DNA of 7,256 nt from JBHIBR01 sp046759145 [NCBI: Nitrospinota bacterium] (GCA_046759145.1 JBHIBR010000090.1:1-7256); one strand, 5' to 3'; positions 1-6,682 are shown, counted from the first letter of the stretch. A program made the numbers and translations. Notes: a model not told the origin generated them from the letters alone.

Positions 1-1
1 C

Positions 2-769
2 AGGCTCAGCATCGTGGTGCCCGTCTTCAACGAGGTGCGCACGGTGGGGGCGGTTCTCGAGGCCGTCCTCGCCGCCCACGCCGCCGGCCTTGAGAAAGAG
101 CTCATCGTGGTGGACGACGGTTCCACAGACGGCACCCGCGAGCTCCTCCAGGCTCTCCCCTTCCTGACCCCCCCGCATCAGCTTCTCCTCCAGCCCGGGA
201 ACCGGGGCAAGGGGGCGGCCCTTCGGGCGGGCTTCGCCCGGGCCACGGGCCAGGTGATCCTCATCCAGGACGCTGACCTCGAGTACGACCCGAAAGACTA
301 CGAGGCCCTCCTGGGGCCGATCCTGGAGGGGAAGGCGGACGTGGTCTACGGCACCCGCTTCGGGGGATTTCCGCACAGGGTGCTCTACTTCTGGCACATG
401 GTCGGGAACAAGTTCTTGACCCTCCTCTGCAACATGCTCACCGACCTCAACCTCACGGACGTGGAGACGGGCTACAAGGTGTTCCGGGACTACGTGGTGC
501 GCTCCTTCGTGGTGGAGTCGGACCGATTCGGCTTCGAGCCCGAGGTGACCGTCAAAGTGGCGCGGAAGGGCTACCGCATCTATGAGGTGCCCATCACCTA
601 CGCCGGGCGCACCTATGCCGAGGGCAAGAAGATCACCTGGCGGGATGGCCTCGCCGCCATCTACCACGTGGTGCGCTTCCGCTTCTTTGGAAGCCCCCGG
701 GGGAAGGTGGCGGGCCGTGCCACCGTGAGCAAGAGGGAGGAGCGTCCCTCTTCCCCTTCGGAGCGCTGA
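2..769 (+). CDS. Family 2 glycosyltransferase, DPM1-like (5' end outside window)
   Basis: Cytosolic GT-A fold glycosyltransferase that probably moves a sugar from a nucleotide donor to a lipid carrier or glycan. The visible protein opens with [11 protein letters not shown], the usual first strand of GT2 enzymes, so only a few residues are missing. Base 1 is C and ends the preceding codon, so that codon cannot be a start; the GTG at 14 is an internal valine. About 38 residues in is the nucleotide-binding [10 protein letters not shown]; about 50 residues later comes the metal-binding QDADLEYDP (DxD). The later [17 protein letters not shown] and GRTYAEGKK motifs are typical of the dolichyl- or undecaprenyl-phosphate sugar transferase-like branch. 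There is no hydrophobic segment, so any membrane contact is peripheral. The C-terminus is a short basic and serine-rich tail. It converges on radC with a 22-bp gap. The family is clear; donor and acceptor cannot be read from sequence. Confidence 0.9.
   Translation, partial: RLSIVVPVFNEVRTVGAVLEAVLAAHAAGLEKELIVVDDGSTDGTRELLQALPFLTPPHQLLLQPGNRGKGAALRAGFARATGQVILIQDADLEYDPKDYEALLGPILEGKADVVYGTRFGGFPHRVLYFWHMVGNKFLTLLCNMLTDLNLTDVETGYKVFRDYVVRSFVVESDRFGFEPEVTVKVARKGYRIYEVPITYAGRTYAEGKKITWRDGLAAIYHVVRFRFFGSPRGKVAGRATVSKREERPSSPSER
731..752. terminator. Perfect 8-bp hairpin at the convergent gene ends (possible terminator)
   Basis: AAGAGGGA (731-738) and TCCCTCTT (745-752) pair perfectly around the 6-nt loop GGAGCG. 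It lies in the last codons of the glycosyltransferase gene and about 40 bp past the radC stop as read on the - strand. No proper T-run follows on either strand (TTCCCCTT on +, TCTTGCTC on -), so it is a weak candidate for a shared bidirectional terminator or mRNA 3'-end hairpin. It could also be a chance product of purine-rich codons. Confidence 0.35.
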
Positions 770-791
770 GGACCCGAGACGGGGCTCCCCC

Positions 792-1550
792 TCACCTTCC
801 CAGCTCCCCCGCGTCGGCGAAGCTGTAGTGGTTGCCCGCTCCCACGATGATGTGGTCGAGGAGGGGGATGCCGATGAGGCGCCCCGCCTCGGCGAGGCGC
901 CGGGTGAGGGCCCGGTCGTCGTCTGAAGGGGAAGGGTCTCCGCTCGGGTGGTTGTGGGCGCACACGATGAAGGCGGCCGATTCCCGGATGGCGGGGGCGA
1001 ACACCTCCCGGGGGTGGACGAGGCTCTGGGTGAGGGTGCCGCGGGTGACGGTGAGCTCCTTGAGGAGGCGGTTCTTGGCGTTGAGGAGCAGGATGTGGAA
1101 CTCCTCCTGGGATTTTGGGGCGAGGGAGGGGACGAGATAGGCCGCCACCTCGCGGCTCGAGCCGAAGGCGGGGGCCTCCTCCCCCACGCCGCGCATGAGG
1201 CGGCGCCCCAGCTCGAGGGCGGCCTTGACCTGAACCGCCTTGGCGAAGCCGATCCCCGGCGTCTTGGAGATCTCGGCCACGCTTGCCCGCTCGAGCTCCT
1301 CGAGGCTGCCGAAGTCGGCGAGGAGCCGCATCGCCAGGCCGAGCGCGCTCGCCCCCGCTGAGGCGTCCCCTGTCCGCAGGAGGATGGCCAGAAGCTGCGC
1401 CTCCGAGAGGGCGCCCGGCCCCAGGCGCGCGAGCCGCTCCCGGGGTCGCTCCTCCGAGGGCCACTCCCGGATGGGGCCTTCGAAGGCGGGCCGGTGGGTT
1501 TCCTTGCGTTTCCTTCCTTCCCCCTTTGGGCCTCTGAGCTCGTCGCTCAT
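792..1550 (-). CDS. radC: RadC family JAB/MPN-domain protein
   Basis: 252-residue RadC (UPF0758) protein. After a charged, probably flexible N-terminus (about residues 1-35) comes the family's N-terminal helical region, with [19 protein letters not shown] and a helix-hairpin-helix-like stretch around [15 protein letters not shown] (residues 88-102). The C-terminal JAB/MPN domain has an intact JAMM-type metal site: Glu162 in PREVF, then His199, His201 and Asp212 in [15 protein letters not shown] metallo-hydrolase site is therefore present, but no substrate is established for the family, and the old assignment to DNA repair is weak. The start at 1550 is chosen because it overlaps the uxs stop as ATGA and has GGGGAGAGG 4 nt upstream. 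An in-frame extension to 1592 would run into the uxs tail and is not needed. It is the last gene of the - strand operon. The product is certain as a family member; its role is not. Confidence 0.95.
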   Translation of the reverse strand: MSDELRGPKGEGRKRKETHRPAFEGPIREWPSEERPRERLARLGPGALSEAQLLAILLRTGDASAGASALGLAMRLLADFGSLEELERASVAEISKTPGIGFAKAVQVKAALELGRRLMRGVGEEAPAFGSSREVAAYLVPSLAPKSQEEFHILLLNAKNRLLKELTVTRGTLTQSLVHPREVFAPAIRESAAFIVCAHNHPSGDPSPSDDDRALTRRLAEAGRLIGIPLLDHIIVGAGNHYSFADAGELGR

Positions 1551-1563
1551 TGGGCCTCTCCCC
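1547..1563 (-). promoter_or_regulatory. ATGA stop/start overlap and Shine-Dalgarno site coupling uxs to radC
   Basis: On the - strand the radC ATG (1550-1548) shares bases with the uxs TGA (1549-1547). GGGGAGAGG, inside the uxs 3' end, sits 4 nt upstream of the ATG. This geometry is typical of translational coupling and decides the radC start. Confidence 0.7.
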
Positions 1564-2590
1564 TGGCAAGCCGAGCGGAGCGGGAAGCGCACCGGGGCCC
1601 ATCCCCCTCCAACCCCAACCGCACCTGGAAGTCGGCCACCGTCTTCTCCAGCCCTTCGCGGAGGGGCGTCCGCGGCTCCCAGCCCAGCAGCGAGCGAGCA
1701 CGGCTGATGTCGGGCCGGCGCACCCGCGGGTCATCCCGGGGGAGGGGGAGATGGGTGATGGGGCTTTTGCTCCCGGACCGCGCGGCCGGCGTAACTTCGA
1801 GGACCAGCCGCGCCAGGTCGAGGATGCTGAACTCCTCCGGGTTGCCGAGGTTCATCGGTCCACCGAGCGCGGGTTCGGGGAAGTCCACCCGTTCGGTGGA
1901 CCGATCCATCAGGCGCAAGAGCCCCTCCACCATGTCGTCCACGTAGCAGAAGCTGCGCGTCTGGAGGCCGTCGCCGAAGATGGTGAGGGCTTCCCCCCGG
2001 AGGGCCTGGCCGATGAAGGTCGGGATGGCGCGGCCGTCATCCAGGCGCATGCGGGGGCCGTAGGTGTTGAAGATGCGGGCAATGCGCACCCGAAGCCCGT
2101 GGGCCCGGTGGTAGGCCATGGTCAGGGCCTCGGCGAAGCGCTTGGCCTCGTCGTACACCCCCCGGGGTCCGATGGGGTTCACCCGCCCGAGGTAGTCCTC
2201 CCGCTGGGGGTGGACCTCGGGGTCTCCGTAGACCTCCGAGGAGGAGGCCAGGAGGAAGTCTGCCCCCTTGGCCTTGGCGAGGCCGAGGGCGTTGTGGGTG
2301 CCGAGGGCCCCCGCCTTGAGGGTCTGGATGGGGTAGCGCAGGTAGTCAGCCGGGCTCGCGGCGCTGGCGAGGTGGTACACCTGCTCCACCGGGCCCGGCG
2401 CCTCCAGGGGGCAGGAGATATCGTGGGGGATGAAGGTGAGGCGTCGAGAGTCTCCGCCCGCGGCGGAGAGGTTCTCCCGCGAGCCCGTGAGGAGCGAGTC
2501 CACGCACAGGACCTCGTCCCCCCGGGCGAGGAGACGGCCCAAGAGGTGGGAGCCGATGAAGCCGGCCCCGCCCGTCACCACCACCCGCAT
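1547..2590 (-). CDS. uxs: UDP-glucuronate decarboxylase (UDP-xylose synthase), SDR family
   Basis: 347-residue extended short-chain dehydrogenase/reductase that should turn UDP-glucuronate into UDP-xylose in the cytosol using bound NAD. The Rossmann motif GGAGFIGSH is at residues 7-15. Conserved UXS features follow: YHLASAASP (72-80), [14 protein letters not shown] (116-129) with the active-site glutamate Glu120, and the signature [15 protein letters not shown] (137-151) carrying the catalytic Tyr146/Lys150 pair. TRSFCYVDD (221-229) and NLGNPEEF (247-254) complete the substrate region. The VNPIGPR-YDEAKR signature separates it from UDP-glucuronate 4-epimerases and from RmlB. The ATG at 2590 puts the Rossmann strand at the N-terminus; upstream codons in this frame are only the shadow of ugd. 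It lies 5 nt after ugd, which makes its substrate, and overlaps radC. A small insert around residues 229-242 holds a perfect inverted repeat. The C-terminal 20 residues are unconserved. Activity is inferred from motifs. Confidence 0.93.
   Translation of the reverse strand: MRVVVTGGAGFIGSHLLGRLLARGDEVLCVDSLLTGSRENLSAAGGDSRRLTFIPHDISCPLEAPGPVEQVYHLASAASPADYLRYPIQTLKAGALGTHNALGLAKAKGADFLLASSSEVYGDPEVHPQREDYLGRVNPIGPRGVYDEAKRFAEALTMAYHRAHGLRVRIARIFNTYGPRMRLDDGRAIPTFIGQALRGEALTIFGDGLQTRSFCYVDDMVEGLLRLMDRSTERVDFPEPALGGPMNLGNPEEFSILDLARLVLEVTPAARSGSKSPITHLPLPRDDPRVRRPDISRARSLLGWEPRTPLREGLEKTVADFQVRLGLEGDGPRCASRSARLARGEAQ
1854..1905. repeat. Perfect 13-bp inverted repeat with 26-nt loop inside uxs
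   Basis: ATCGGTCCACCGA (1854-1866) is the exact reverse complement of TCGGTGGACCGAT (1893-1905). The arms encode residues 229-233 (DRSTE) and 242-246 (LGGPM) of Uxs and flank a segment that looks like a short insertion relative to the compact loop usual at this place in the family. The arms would form a 13-bp stem in the mRNA. No target duplication or transposase is seen. Confidence 0.6.
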
Positions 2591-2595
2591 CGGGC

Positions 2596-3942
2596 TCACC
2601 GACCGCGTGGTCCGCCCCGGGCGTCCGGCGCCGCGGGCTGCACAGTCACGGGCGGCCGACCCACGCTGTGGTACTCGAACCCCAAGCGCCGCATCTGGTC
2701 CGGGGAGTAAATGTTGCGCCCGTCGAAGATCAGCGGCTGGCGCAGGAGGCGCCGGATGCGCTCCAGGTTGAGCTGGAGGAACTCCCGCCACTCGGTCACC
2801 ACCACCAAGGCGTCTGCCCCCTCGGCAGCCTGGTAGCTGTTCTCGCAGAAGGAGACCTCCGGCATGAGGGCCCGCGCCTTCTCCATGGCCACGGGGTCGT
2901 AGGCCCGGATGGAGGCGCCCTCGGCGCGGAGGAGGCGGATGAGCTCGAGGCTCTTGGCCTCCCGCAGGTCGTCGGTGTTGGGCTTGAAGGAGAGGCCGAG
3001 GATGGCGAGCGTCCTCCCGGACAAGGGGTTGAGCCTCCCTTTGATCTTCTCCACCAGATGGGGGACCCTCTCCTGGTTCACCCGGATGACCTCCTCCAGC
3101 AGCCCGAAGGGATAGCCCAGGCGCCGCGCGCTTGCCGCGAAGGCCTCGGCGTCCTTGGGGAAGCACGAACCCCCGAACCCCAGGCCCGCCTCCAGGAAGC
3201 TCTCCCCGATCCGGGCGTCCGCGCCCATGGCCTTGGCCACCACCCGCACGTCCGCCCCGGTCCGCTCGCAGAGCTCGGCGATGGCGTTGATGAAGGAGAC
3301 CTTCGTTGCCAGGAAGGTGTTGGAGGCGTATTTGACGATCTCGGCGGTGGGCACGTCGGTGATGATCATGGGCCGCTCGAGGGAGCGGTAGAGCTCAAGC
3401 AGCTTCACTGCCACCTCCTTCGTGGGCGCGCCGATGACGATGCGGTCGGGGGCGAGGGTGTCCTGGATGGCGCGGCCCTCCCGGAGGAACTCGGGGTTGC
3501 TCACCACGTCGAACTCGACGGGGGCTCGTTTGCCCTCCTGGATGGTGCGGGCGATGAGGTCCCCGGTGCCCACGGGGACGGTGCTCTTGTTGACCACGAT
3601 CTTGTAGCCGTCGAGGGCCTCCGCGATGGCCCGGGCGACGGCCTCCACCTGGGAGAGGTCGGGCTGGCCGTCCTCCCGGGGGGGCGTCCCCACGCAGATG
3701 AAGATGATCTCCGCCCGCCGCACTCCCGCGGCCAGGTCGGTGGTGAAGGTGAGCCGGCCCTCCTCGCGGTTGCGCCTCACCATGGGCTCCAGGCCCGGCT
3801 CATAGAGAGGCATCTCCCCCCGGTTGAGGGCGTCCACCTTCTCCTGGGCGATGTCCACGCACACCACCTCGTTCCCCAGGTCCGCGAACACCGCCGCCGT
3901 CACCAGCCCCACGTAACCCAGCCCGACAACGCAGAGATTCAA
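2596..3942 (-). CDS. ugd: UDP-glucose 6-dehydrogenase
   Basis: 448-residue, full-length cytosolic enzyme that oxidises UDP-glucose twice to UDP-glucuronate with two NAD+. The N-terminal Rossmann domain has GLGYVG (7-12, GxGxxG) and Asp30 for NAD ribose. FICVGTPP (81-88) and NKSTVPVGT (118-126) follow. The central domain shows [10 protein letters not shown] (147-156) and [17 protein letters not shown] (204-220). The catalytic cysteine is Cys260 in [10 protein letters not shown] (255-264). The C-terminal UDP-binding domain carries [17 protein letters not shown] (325-341) and FDGRN (406-410). The start is a TTG at 3942-3940: no ATG or GTG lies nearby in frame, the protein then begins like its relatives, and a GGGGGTG ribosome-binding site sits 5 nt upstream, inside the end of the preceding remnant gene. 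Its product feeds the Uxs enzyme encoded 5 nt downstream. The last 20 or so residues form a Pro/Gly/Arg-rich tail without family conservation. Confidence 0.97.
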   Translation of the reverse strand: MNLCVVGLGYVGLVTAAVFADLGNEVVCVDIAQEKVDALNRGEMPLYEPGLEPMVRRNREEGRLTFTTDLAAGVRRAEIIFICVGTPPREDGQPDLSQVEAVARAIAEALDGYKIVVNKSTVPVGTGDLIARTIQEGKRAPVEFDVVSNPEFLREGRAIQDTLAPDRIVIGAPTKEVAVKLLELYRSLERPMIITDVPTAEIVKYASNTFLATKVSFINAIAELCERTGADVRVVAKAMGADARIGESFLEAGLGFGGSCFPKDAEAFAASARRLGYPFGLLEEVIRVNQERVPHLVEKIKGRLNPLSGRTLAILGLSFKPNTDDLREAKSLELIRLLRAEGASIRAYDPVAMEKARALMPEVSFCENSYQAAEGADALVVVTEWREFLQLNLERIRRLLRQPLIFDGRNIYSPDQMRRLGFEYHSVGRPPVTVQPAAPDARGGPRGR

Positions 3943-3954
3943 GGTTTCACCCCC
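3940..3954 (-). promoter_or_regulatory. Shine-Dalgarno site and TTG start of ugd, embedded in the remnant gene's last codons
   Basis: On the - strand the remnant ends TGG GGG TGA and the sequence continues AAACC TTG. GGGGGTG lies 5 nt before the TTG of ugd and overlaps the remnant's stop codon. Ugd translation therefore depends on sequence left over from the rmlB 3' end, and would probably be coupled to translation of the remnant. Confidence 0.65.
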
Positions 3955-4174
3955 ATGTGCCCCGGTCCGCGTACATCTTCTGATAGTAAGTCTGGAACTC
4001 GCCTCCCTTCACCTGCTCCCACCAGCTGCGGTTCTCCCGGTACCAGCGCACCGTGGCCTCACGGCCACAAGAGAGGACCGGCTTGTTGGCGACGGGGACG
4101 AGCTGCTTGGCGCCGGTGTAAGTGAGGGGGCGCAGACGCATACCCCGCCGGCCGCTCAGGATGAGGCCCTTCAT
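3947..4174 (-). pseudogene. rmlA-rmlB deletion remnant: N-terminus of RmlA fused in frame to C-terminus of RmlB
   Basis: A 75-codon open frame made of two recognisable pieces. Residues 1-34 or so (MKGLILSG through [21 protein letters not shown]) are the start of a long-form glucose-1-phosphate thymidylyltransferase (RmlA/RfbA). Residues from about 41 ([20 protein letters not shown] through [11 protein letters not shown]) are the C-terminal tail of dTDP-glucose 4,6-dehydratase (RmlB/RfbB). The join lies near 4054-4072. The RmlA nucleotide-binding loop, normally GGxGTRL, reads GRRGMRL, and the usual FYGIEA after KPVL reads SCGREA, so point decay accompanies the deletion. The active sites of both enzymes are absent, so neither activity can remain. 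Family lengths (about 350 and 330 residues) imply nearly 2 kb lost if the genes were adjacent. The ATG at 4174 keeps a GAGGAG ribosome-binding site 9 nt upstream, and the frame stays open to a stop 4 nt before ugd. It is probably a relic; a small translated leader is the alternative, and a chimeric assembly cannot be excluded. Confidence 0.85.
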
Positions 4175-4205
4175 CGGATGCGGCTCCTCGCGGGGGACGG
4201 CCTAC

Positions 4206-4238
4206 GGGATACCGCAAAGGTTATCCCCCATTTATCCC
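4206..4238. repeat. Inverted repeat with an 11-bp-spaced TTATCCC direct repeat at the predicted start site
   Basis: GGGATACC (4206-4213) pairs with GGTTATCCC (4219-4227) apart from one bulged base, around the 5-nt loop GCAAA. TTATCCC occurs at 4221-4227 and again at 4232-4238, one helical turn apart. The elements cover the predicted -10 box and transcription start of the sugar operon, where an operator or a 5' mRNA hairpin would lie. No T-run follows, so it is not an obvious terminator for lptD. Confidence 0.35.
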
Positions 4239-4257
4239 GAAGCCCTGCCCCTGTCAA
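4229..4257 (-). promoter_or_regulatory. Putative sigma-70-type promoter for the remnant-ugd-uxs-radC operon
   Basis: On the - strand a perfect TTGACA -35 box (4257-4252) overlaps the lptD stop codon. After 17 bp comes TAAATG (4234-4229), a 3/6 match to TATAAT; GATAAA at 4236-4231 is a better hexamer but leaves a 15-bp spacer. Transcription would begin near 4222, about 48 nt before the remnant ATG. The -35 box is strong and the -10 box weak, which suits a regulated promoter. Confidence 0.55.
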
Positions 4258-6488
4258 GGCGCGATGGGGAGCCCGAAGAGGCCCTCCTCCCCCGGCTCGG
4301 TCCGCCGGAAGCGCAGCTGGGGCACCCGCTCTCCCTCGAGCACGCCCACCAGGTTGAAGGTGAGGAAGATGCGGGTGTCGTCCTCCAGGTCCTGGACGGT
4401 GAGGCCGACCCCCCAGCAGCAGCCCTGGTAGTGGACGCGGCCTGTCCGCTCCAGCACGACGTGCTCCTCGCGGTTGATGCGGGTGAAGTACTCGAAGAAC
4501 CACTTCTTGAAGAGGCTGAAGCCACCCCCCAGGTTGACGTCATCGCGGGCGGGTTCATCCTTTATGGCGCGCGCCCACTGGCGCTGCGCTTTGAGGTACC
4601 AGAATTTGCCGCCCCGCAGCTCGAGGTTGAGGGTGTAGTCGCGGATCTCCTCGTCATAGACGTCGTAGTTGGCCCGGGCCGAGACCTCCGCCCAGGGGAA
4701 GGGCCGGGAGAGGGCCTCGAAGTCGATGGGGCCGAAGGGCCGCCTCTTACCCCGGGTCCCGGGGTCCTCCCTGCTGAGGGGCTGCGTCCTGCGGACTTCG
4801 GCGACGTCGTAGCTCTGGGAGAGCTTCACCCGCAACAGCTCGCGCGTCTGGAAACGGTCCTCGACCCGGATCTTCCCGAGGAAGCGGTTGGTGAGGGCGT
4901 AAGTGAGGGTGTTGGCGTCCTCGATGCTGTCCACCCCGTCGATCGGGATGATGAAGCGGCGGTCCTCGGAGTCCATGGCGGGCCGGTAGGTATAAGTGAG
5001 GGAGGGTGTGATGAGGTGCTTGAACCCCTGGAGGGGTCCCAGCTCGAAGAGGAACACCCCCGCCACCTTTGGCCCCTCGGCCGTGATCTTCGCGTCCCAG
5101 GACTCGCGAGAGAGGCCCACGTCCCTCACCTCGTTGCTCCCCTTGCGCGCCCGCTGCTTTGTCCAGTAGGTCTCCCGCACGCCGACCTCCGGGGTGAGGG
5201 AGATCCAGGGGCGCGGGGTGAGCGGGAGGGAGAGGCGGGGCTCGATGTCCAAGCGGTCCAGCGAGACGTTCAGCTCCCCCTCGCGCTTGCGGAGGCCCGC
5301 GTAGGTGCTCGTGAGGGACCAGCGCAGGGGAGTGGAGGGGATGACCTCCTGGGCCACCTCGAAGCTGAGCTCGGGGAAGCGCTCGAGGACCTGGTCGCCG
5401 CTTTCCTGGAGGCCCTCCTGCCGCCGGCCGGTGAGGCGCAGGGTGCGGGCCCCGAAGGTGCGGGTGAAGGTGAAGTGGGAGTCGGTGTTGCGCCGGGTGC
5501 GCAGGAGGAGCTCCTCTTCCAGCTCGCGGTCGAAGCGGGTGCGGTTCACGAAGTCCGCCACCATGTCGAGGCGCGTCCCGGGGCCGAACTCCTGCCGGTG
5601 GCGCCCCTCGACCTTCCAGAAGTCCCCCCCCAGGATCATGTCCCGCAGGAAAGAGGCCCGGACCTCTCCCTCCGTCTTCTCGCTCAGCTTGTAGCGGGCC
5701 TCCCCCACCCAGCGCACTCCCCGCTCTTCCATGAGGTCCGCCCCAAGGGTGAAGTCCGCCCAGTCGGTCACCGCCCAGAAGAAGCGGGGCTTGATGAAGA
5801 GGCCGTCCTTGCTTTTGCGGCCGAACTGGGGGATGAGGAAGCCCGTCGCCCGCTTGGTCTTGATGGGCACGATGAGGTAGGGGAGGTAGGCGACCGGGAC
5901 CTCCTTGACCCAGAAGGAGGGGTTCCAAATGTAAGCGTAGTTCTCGATGTGGATGAGGGCGCTGGTGGCGGCGAAGGACCAGTCCGGGGAGTCCCCGGCG
6001 CATGAGGTGATGATCCCCCGCTCCACCTCGAATTTGTCCTCGCTGATCCTGCGGATCCGGCGGCCCTGGACGTAGTAGAAGGCGCCGACGTAGCCCCGGG
6101 CGTTGAAAAACTCCCCCCGCTGGGTGTCCAGGTTGAAGGTCATCCGGTCGGCCAGGAGGCGGTCGTTCGGGGTGGAGAAGACGACGTTCCCCTCCGCCAC
6201 CCCGTCGCGCGTCTCGGTGTTCACCTCAACCCGGTCGGCCTGAAGGCGCTGGCCGAGAAAGCGGAGGTCCACCGAGCCCTCTCCGATCACGAGCTTGCGC
6301 TTTCGGTCCTCCCGAAGGGTGTCGGCCGAGATCGCAATGGCCGCCTCCGGCTCTTGGAAGAAGCGGAGGATCTCGGGCAGCCTTCCGGGGATCCGAGGCC
6401 TCCCGGGGGATGGGGCCTGGGCGCGGCCCGGGGCGGGGGTGGCCGCCAGCAGACAGGGCGCCAGGAGAAGGAGGACAAAAGCGCGCAA
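4254..6488 (-). CDS. lptD: LPS-assembly outer-membrane protein LptD
   Basis: 744-residue outer-membrane component of the Lpt bridge, which with LptE inserts lipopolysaccharide into the outer leaflet. A signal peptide is visible at about residues 1-24 (hydrophobic FVLLLLAPCLLAA, then GRAQ before the likely cut). Residues of about 48-165 form the periplasmic OstA/LptA-like beta-jellyroll (ISADTLRED, VIGEGSVDL, AEGNVVFSTPNDRLLADR, FNARGYVG). The rest is the LptD beta-barrel, with NPSFWVKEVPVAYLPYLIVP near residues 189-208. Three cysteines remain in the mature protein: Cys163 in TSCAGDSPDW and the pair Cys690-Cys691 in YQGCCWGVGL; the early cysteine matching E. coli Cys31 is absent. The length is slightly under E. 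coli LptD. The start is a TTG at 6488 preceded by GGGAG at a short 4-nt spacing; an in-frame CTG at 6503 is the alternative and would also keep the signal peptide. It has its own promoter upstream. The identification is very secure; the exact start is not. Confidence 0.95.
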   Translation of the reverse strand: MRAFVLLLLAPCLLAATPAPGRAQAPSPGRPRIPGRLPEILRFFQEPEAAIAISADTLREDRKRKLVIGEGSVDLRFLGQRLQADRVEVNTETRDGVAEGNVVFSTPNDRLLADRMTFNLDTQRGEFFNARGYVGAFYYVQGRRIRRISEDKFEVERGIITSCAGDSPDWSFAATSALIHIENYAYIWNPSFWVKEVPVAYLPYLIVPIKTKRATGFLIPQFGRKSKDGLFIKPRFFWAVTDWADFTLGADLMEERGVRWVGEARYKLSEKTEGEVRASFLRDMILGGDFWKVEGRHRQEFGPGTRLDMVADFVNRTRFDRELEEELLLRTRRNTDSHFTFTRTFGARTLRLTGRRQEGLQESGDQVLERFPELSFEVAQEVIPSTPLRWSLTSTYAGLRKREGELNVSLDRLDIEPRLSLPLTPRPWISLTPEVGVRETYWTKQRARKGSNEVRDVGLSRESWDAKITAEGPKVAGVFLFELGPLQGFKHLITPSLTYTYRPAMDSEDRRFIIPIDGVDSIEDANTLTYALTNRFLGKIRVEDRFQTRELLRVKLSQSYDVAEVRRTQPLSREDPGTRGKRRPFGPIDFEALSRPFPWAEVSARANYDVYDEEIRDYTLNLELRGGKFWYLKAQRQWARAIKDEPARDDVNLGGGFSLFKKWFFEYFTRINREEHVVLERTGRVHYQGCCWGVGLTVQDLEDDTRIFLTFNLVGVLEGERVPQLRFRRTEPGEEGLFGLPIAP

Positions 6489-6593
6489 CGCTCTCCCGGA
6501 CAGGATGACCCCCCGCTCTGGCCCGCCCCGCCGCCCGGGACGAGACGGACGATGATTGGTGAGCCGAAGTAGGGGCAGAGGAGGGCCACCGGG

Positions 6594-6622
6594 AAGATAA
6601 AACCACAGAGCGGGCGGGTCAA
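6594..6622 (-). promoter_or_regulatory. Putative sigma-70-type promoter of lptD
   Basis: On the - strand TTGACC (6622-6617, 5/6 to TTGACA) is followed after exactly 17 bp by TATCTT (6599-6594, 4/6 to TATAAT), with the short AT-rich run GGTTTTATC standing out in a GC-rich gap. Transcription would start near 6587, giving a leader of about 100 nt before the lptD TTG. It is the best promoter match seen in the 204-bp gap between pssA and lptD. Confidence 0.6.
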
Positions 6623-6650
6623 GGTGAACGGGCAGCGCCCGGCGGTCTGA

Positions 6651-6682
6651 GGCGCAGGGAGAAGGAGAGGTCCTTTTGCGCC
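6651..6682. terminator. Interrupted hairpin downstream of pssA (possible terminator)
   Basis: GGCGCA (6651-6656) pairs with TGCGCC (6677-6682), and inside it AAGGA (6662-6666) pairs with TCCTT (6671-6675) around the loop GAGG; five unpaired bases on one side and one on the other separate the stems. It starts 11 bp after the pssA stop and precedes the lptD promoter, the right place for a transcription boundary. On the - strand no T-run follows, so intrinsic termination would be inefficient. Confidence 0.35.

Noticed and set aside
2591-3166. N-terminal extension of 192 codons on the uxs frame
   Set aside because: It lies out of frame inside ugd, is rich in Arg/Gly/Pro/Ala, and would put the NAD-binding motif far from the N-terminus. 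The ATG at 2590 fits the family.
2668-4125. A 485-codon open frame on the + strand antisense to ugd
   Set aside because: Same codon-bias effect. It overlaps all of ugd, which has every conserved motif, and its translation shows no family features.
5984-5998. Near-palindrome CCGGGGAGTCCCCGG in lptD
   Set aside because: It encodes the conserved Gly-Asp-Ser-Pro-Asp segment after Cys163, so the symmetry is explained by coding and GC-rich codon choice.
4122-6005. A 627-codon open frame on the + strand antisense to lptD
   Set aside because: High-GC third-position bias leaves long open antisense frames. The translation is low-complexity (Glu/Val/Gly/Leu-rich) with no recognisable domain, while lptD on the other strand is unambiguous.
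6450-6488. Possible lipoprotein signal around Cys12 of LptD
   Set aside because: The residues before the cysteine are Leu-Ala-Pro; proline directly before it does not fit a lipobox, and a normal signal-peptidase I site follows at GRAQ.
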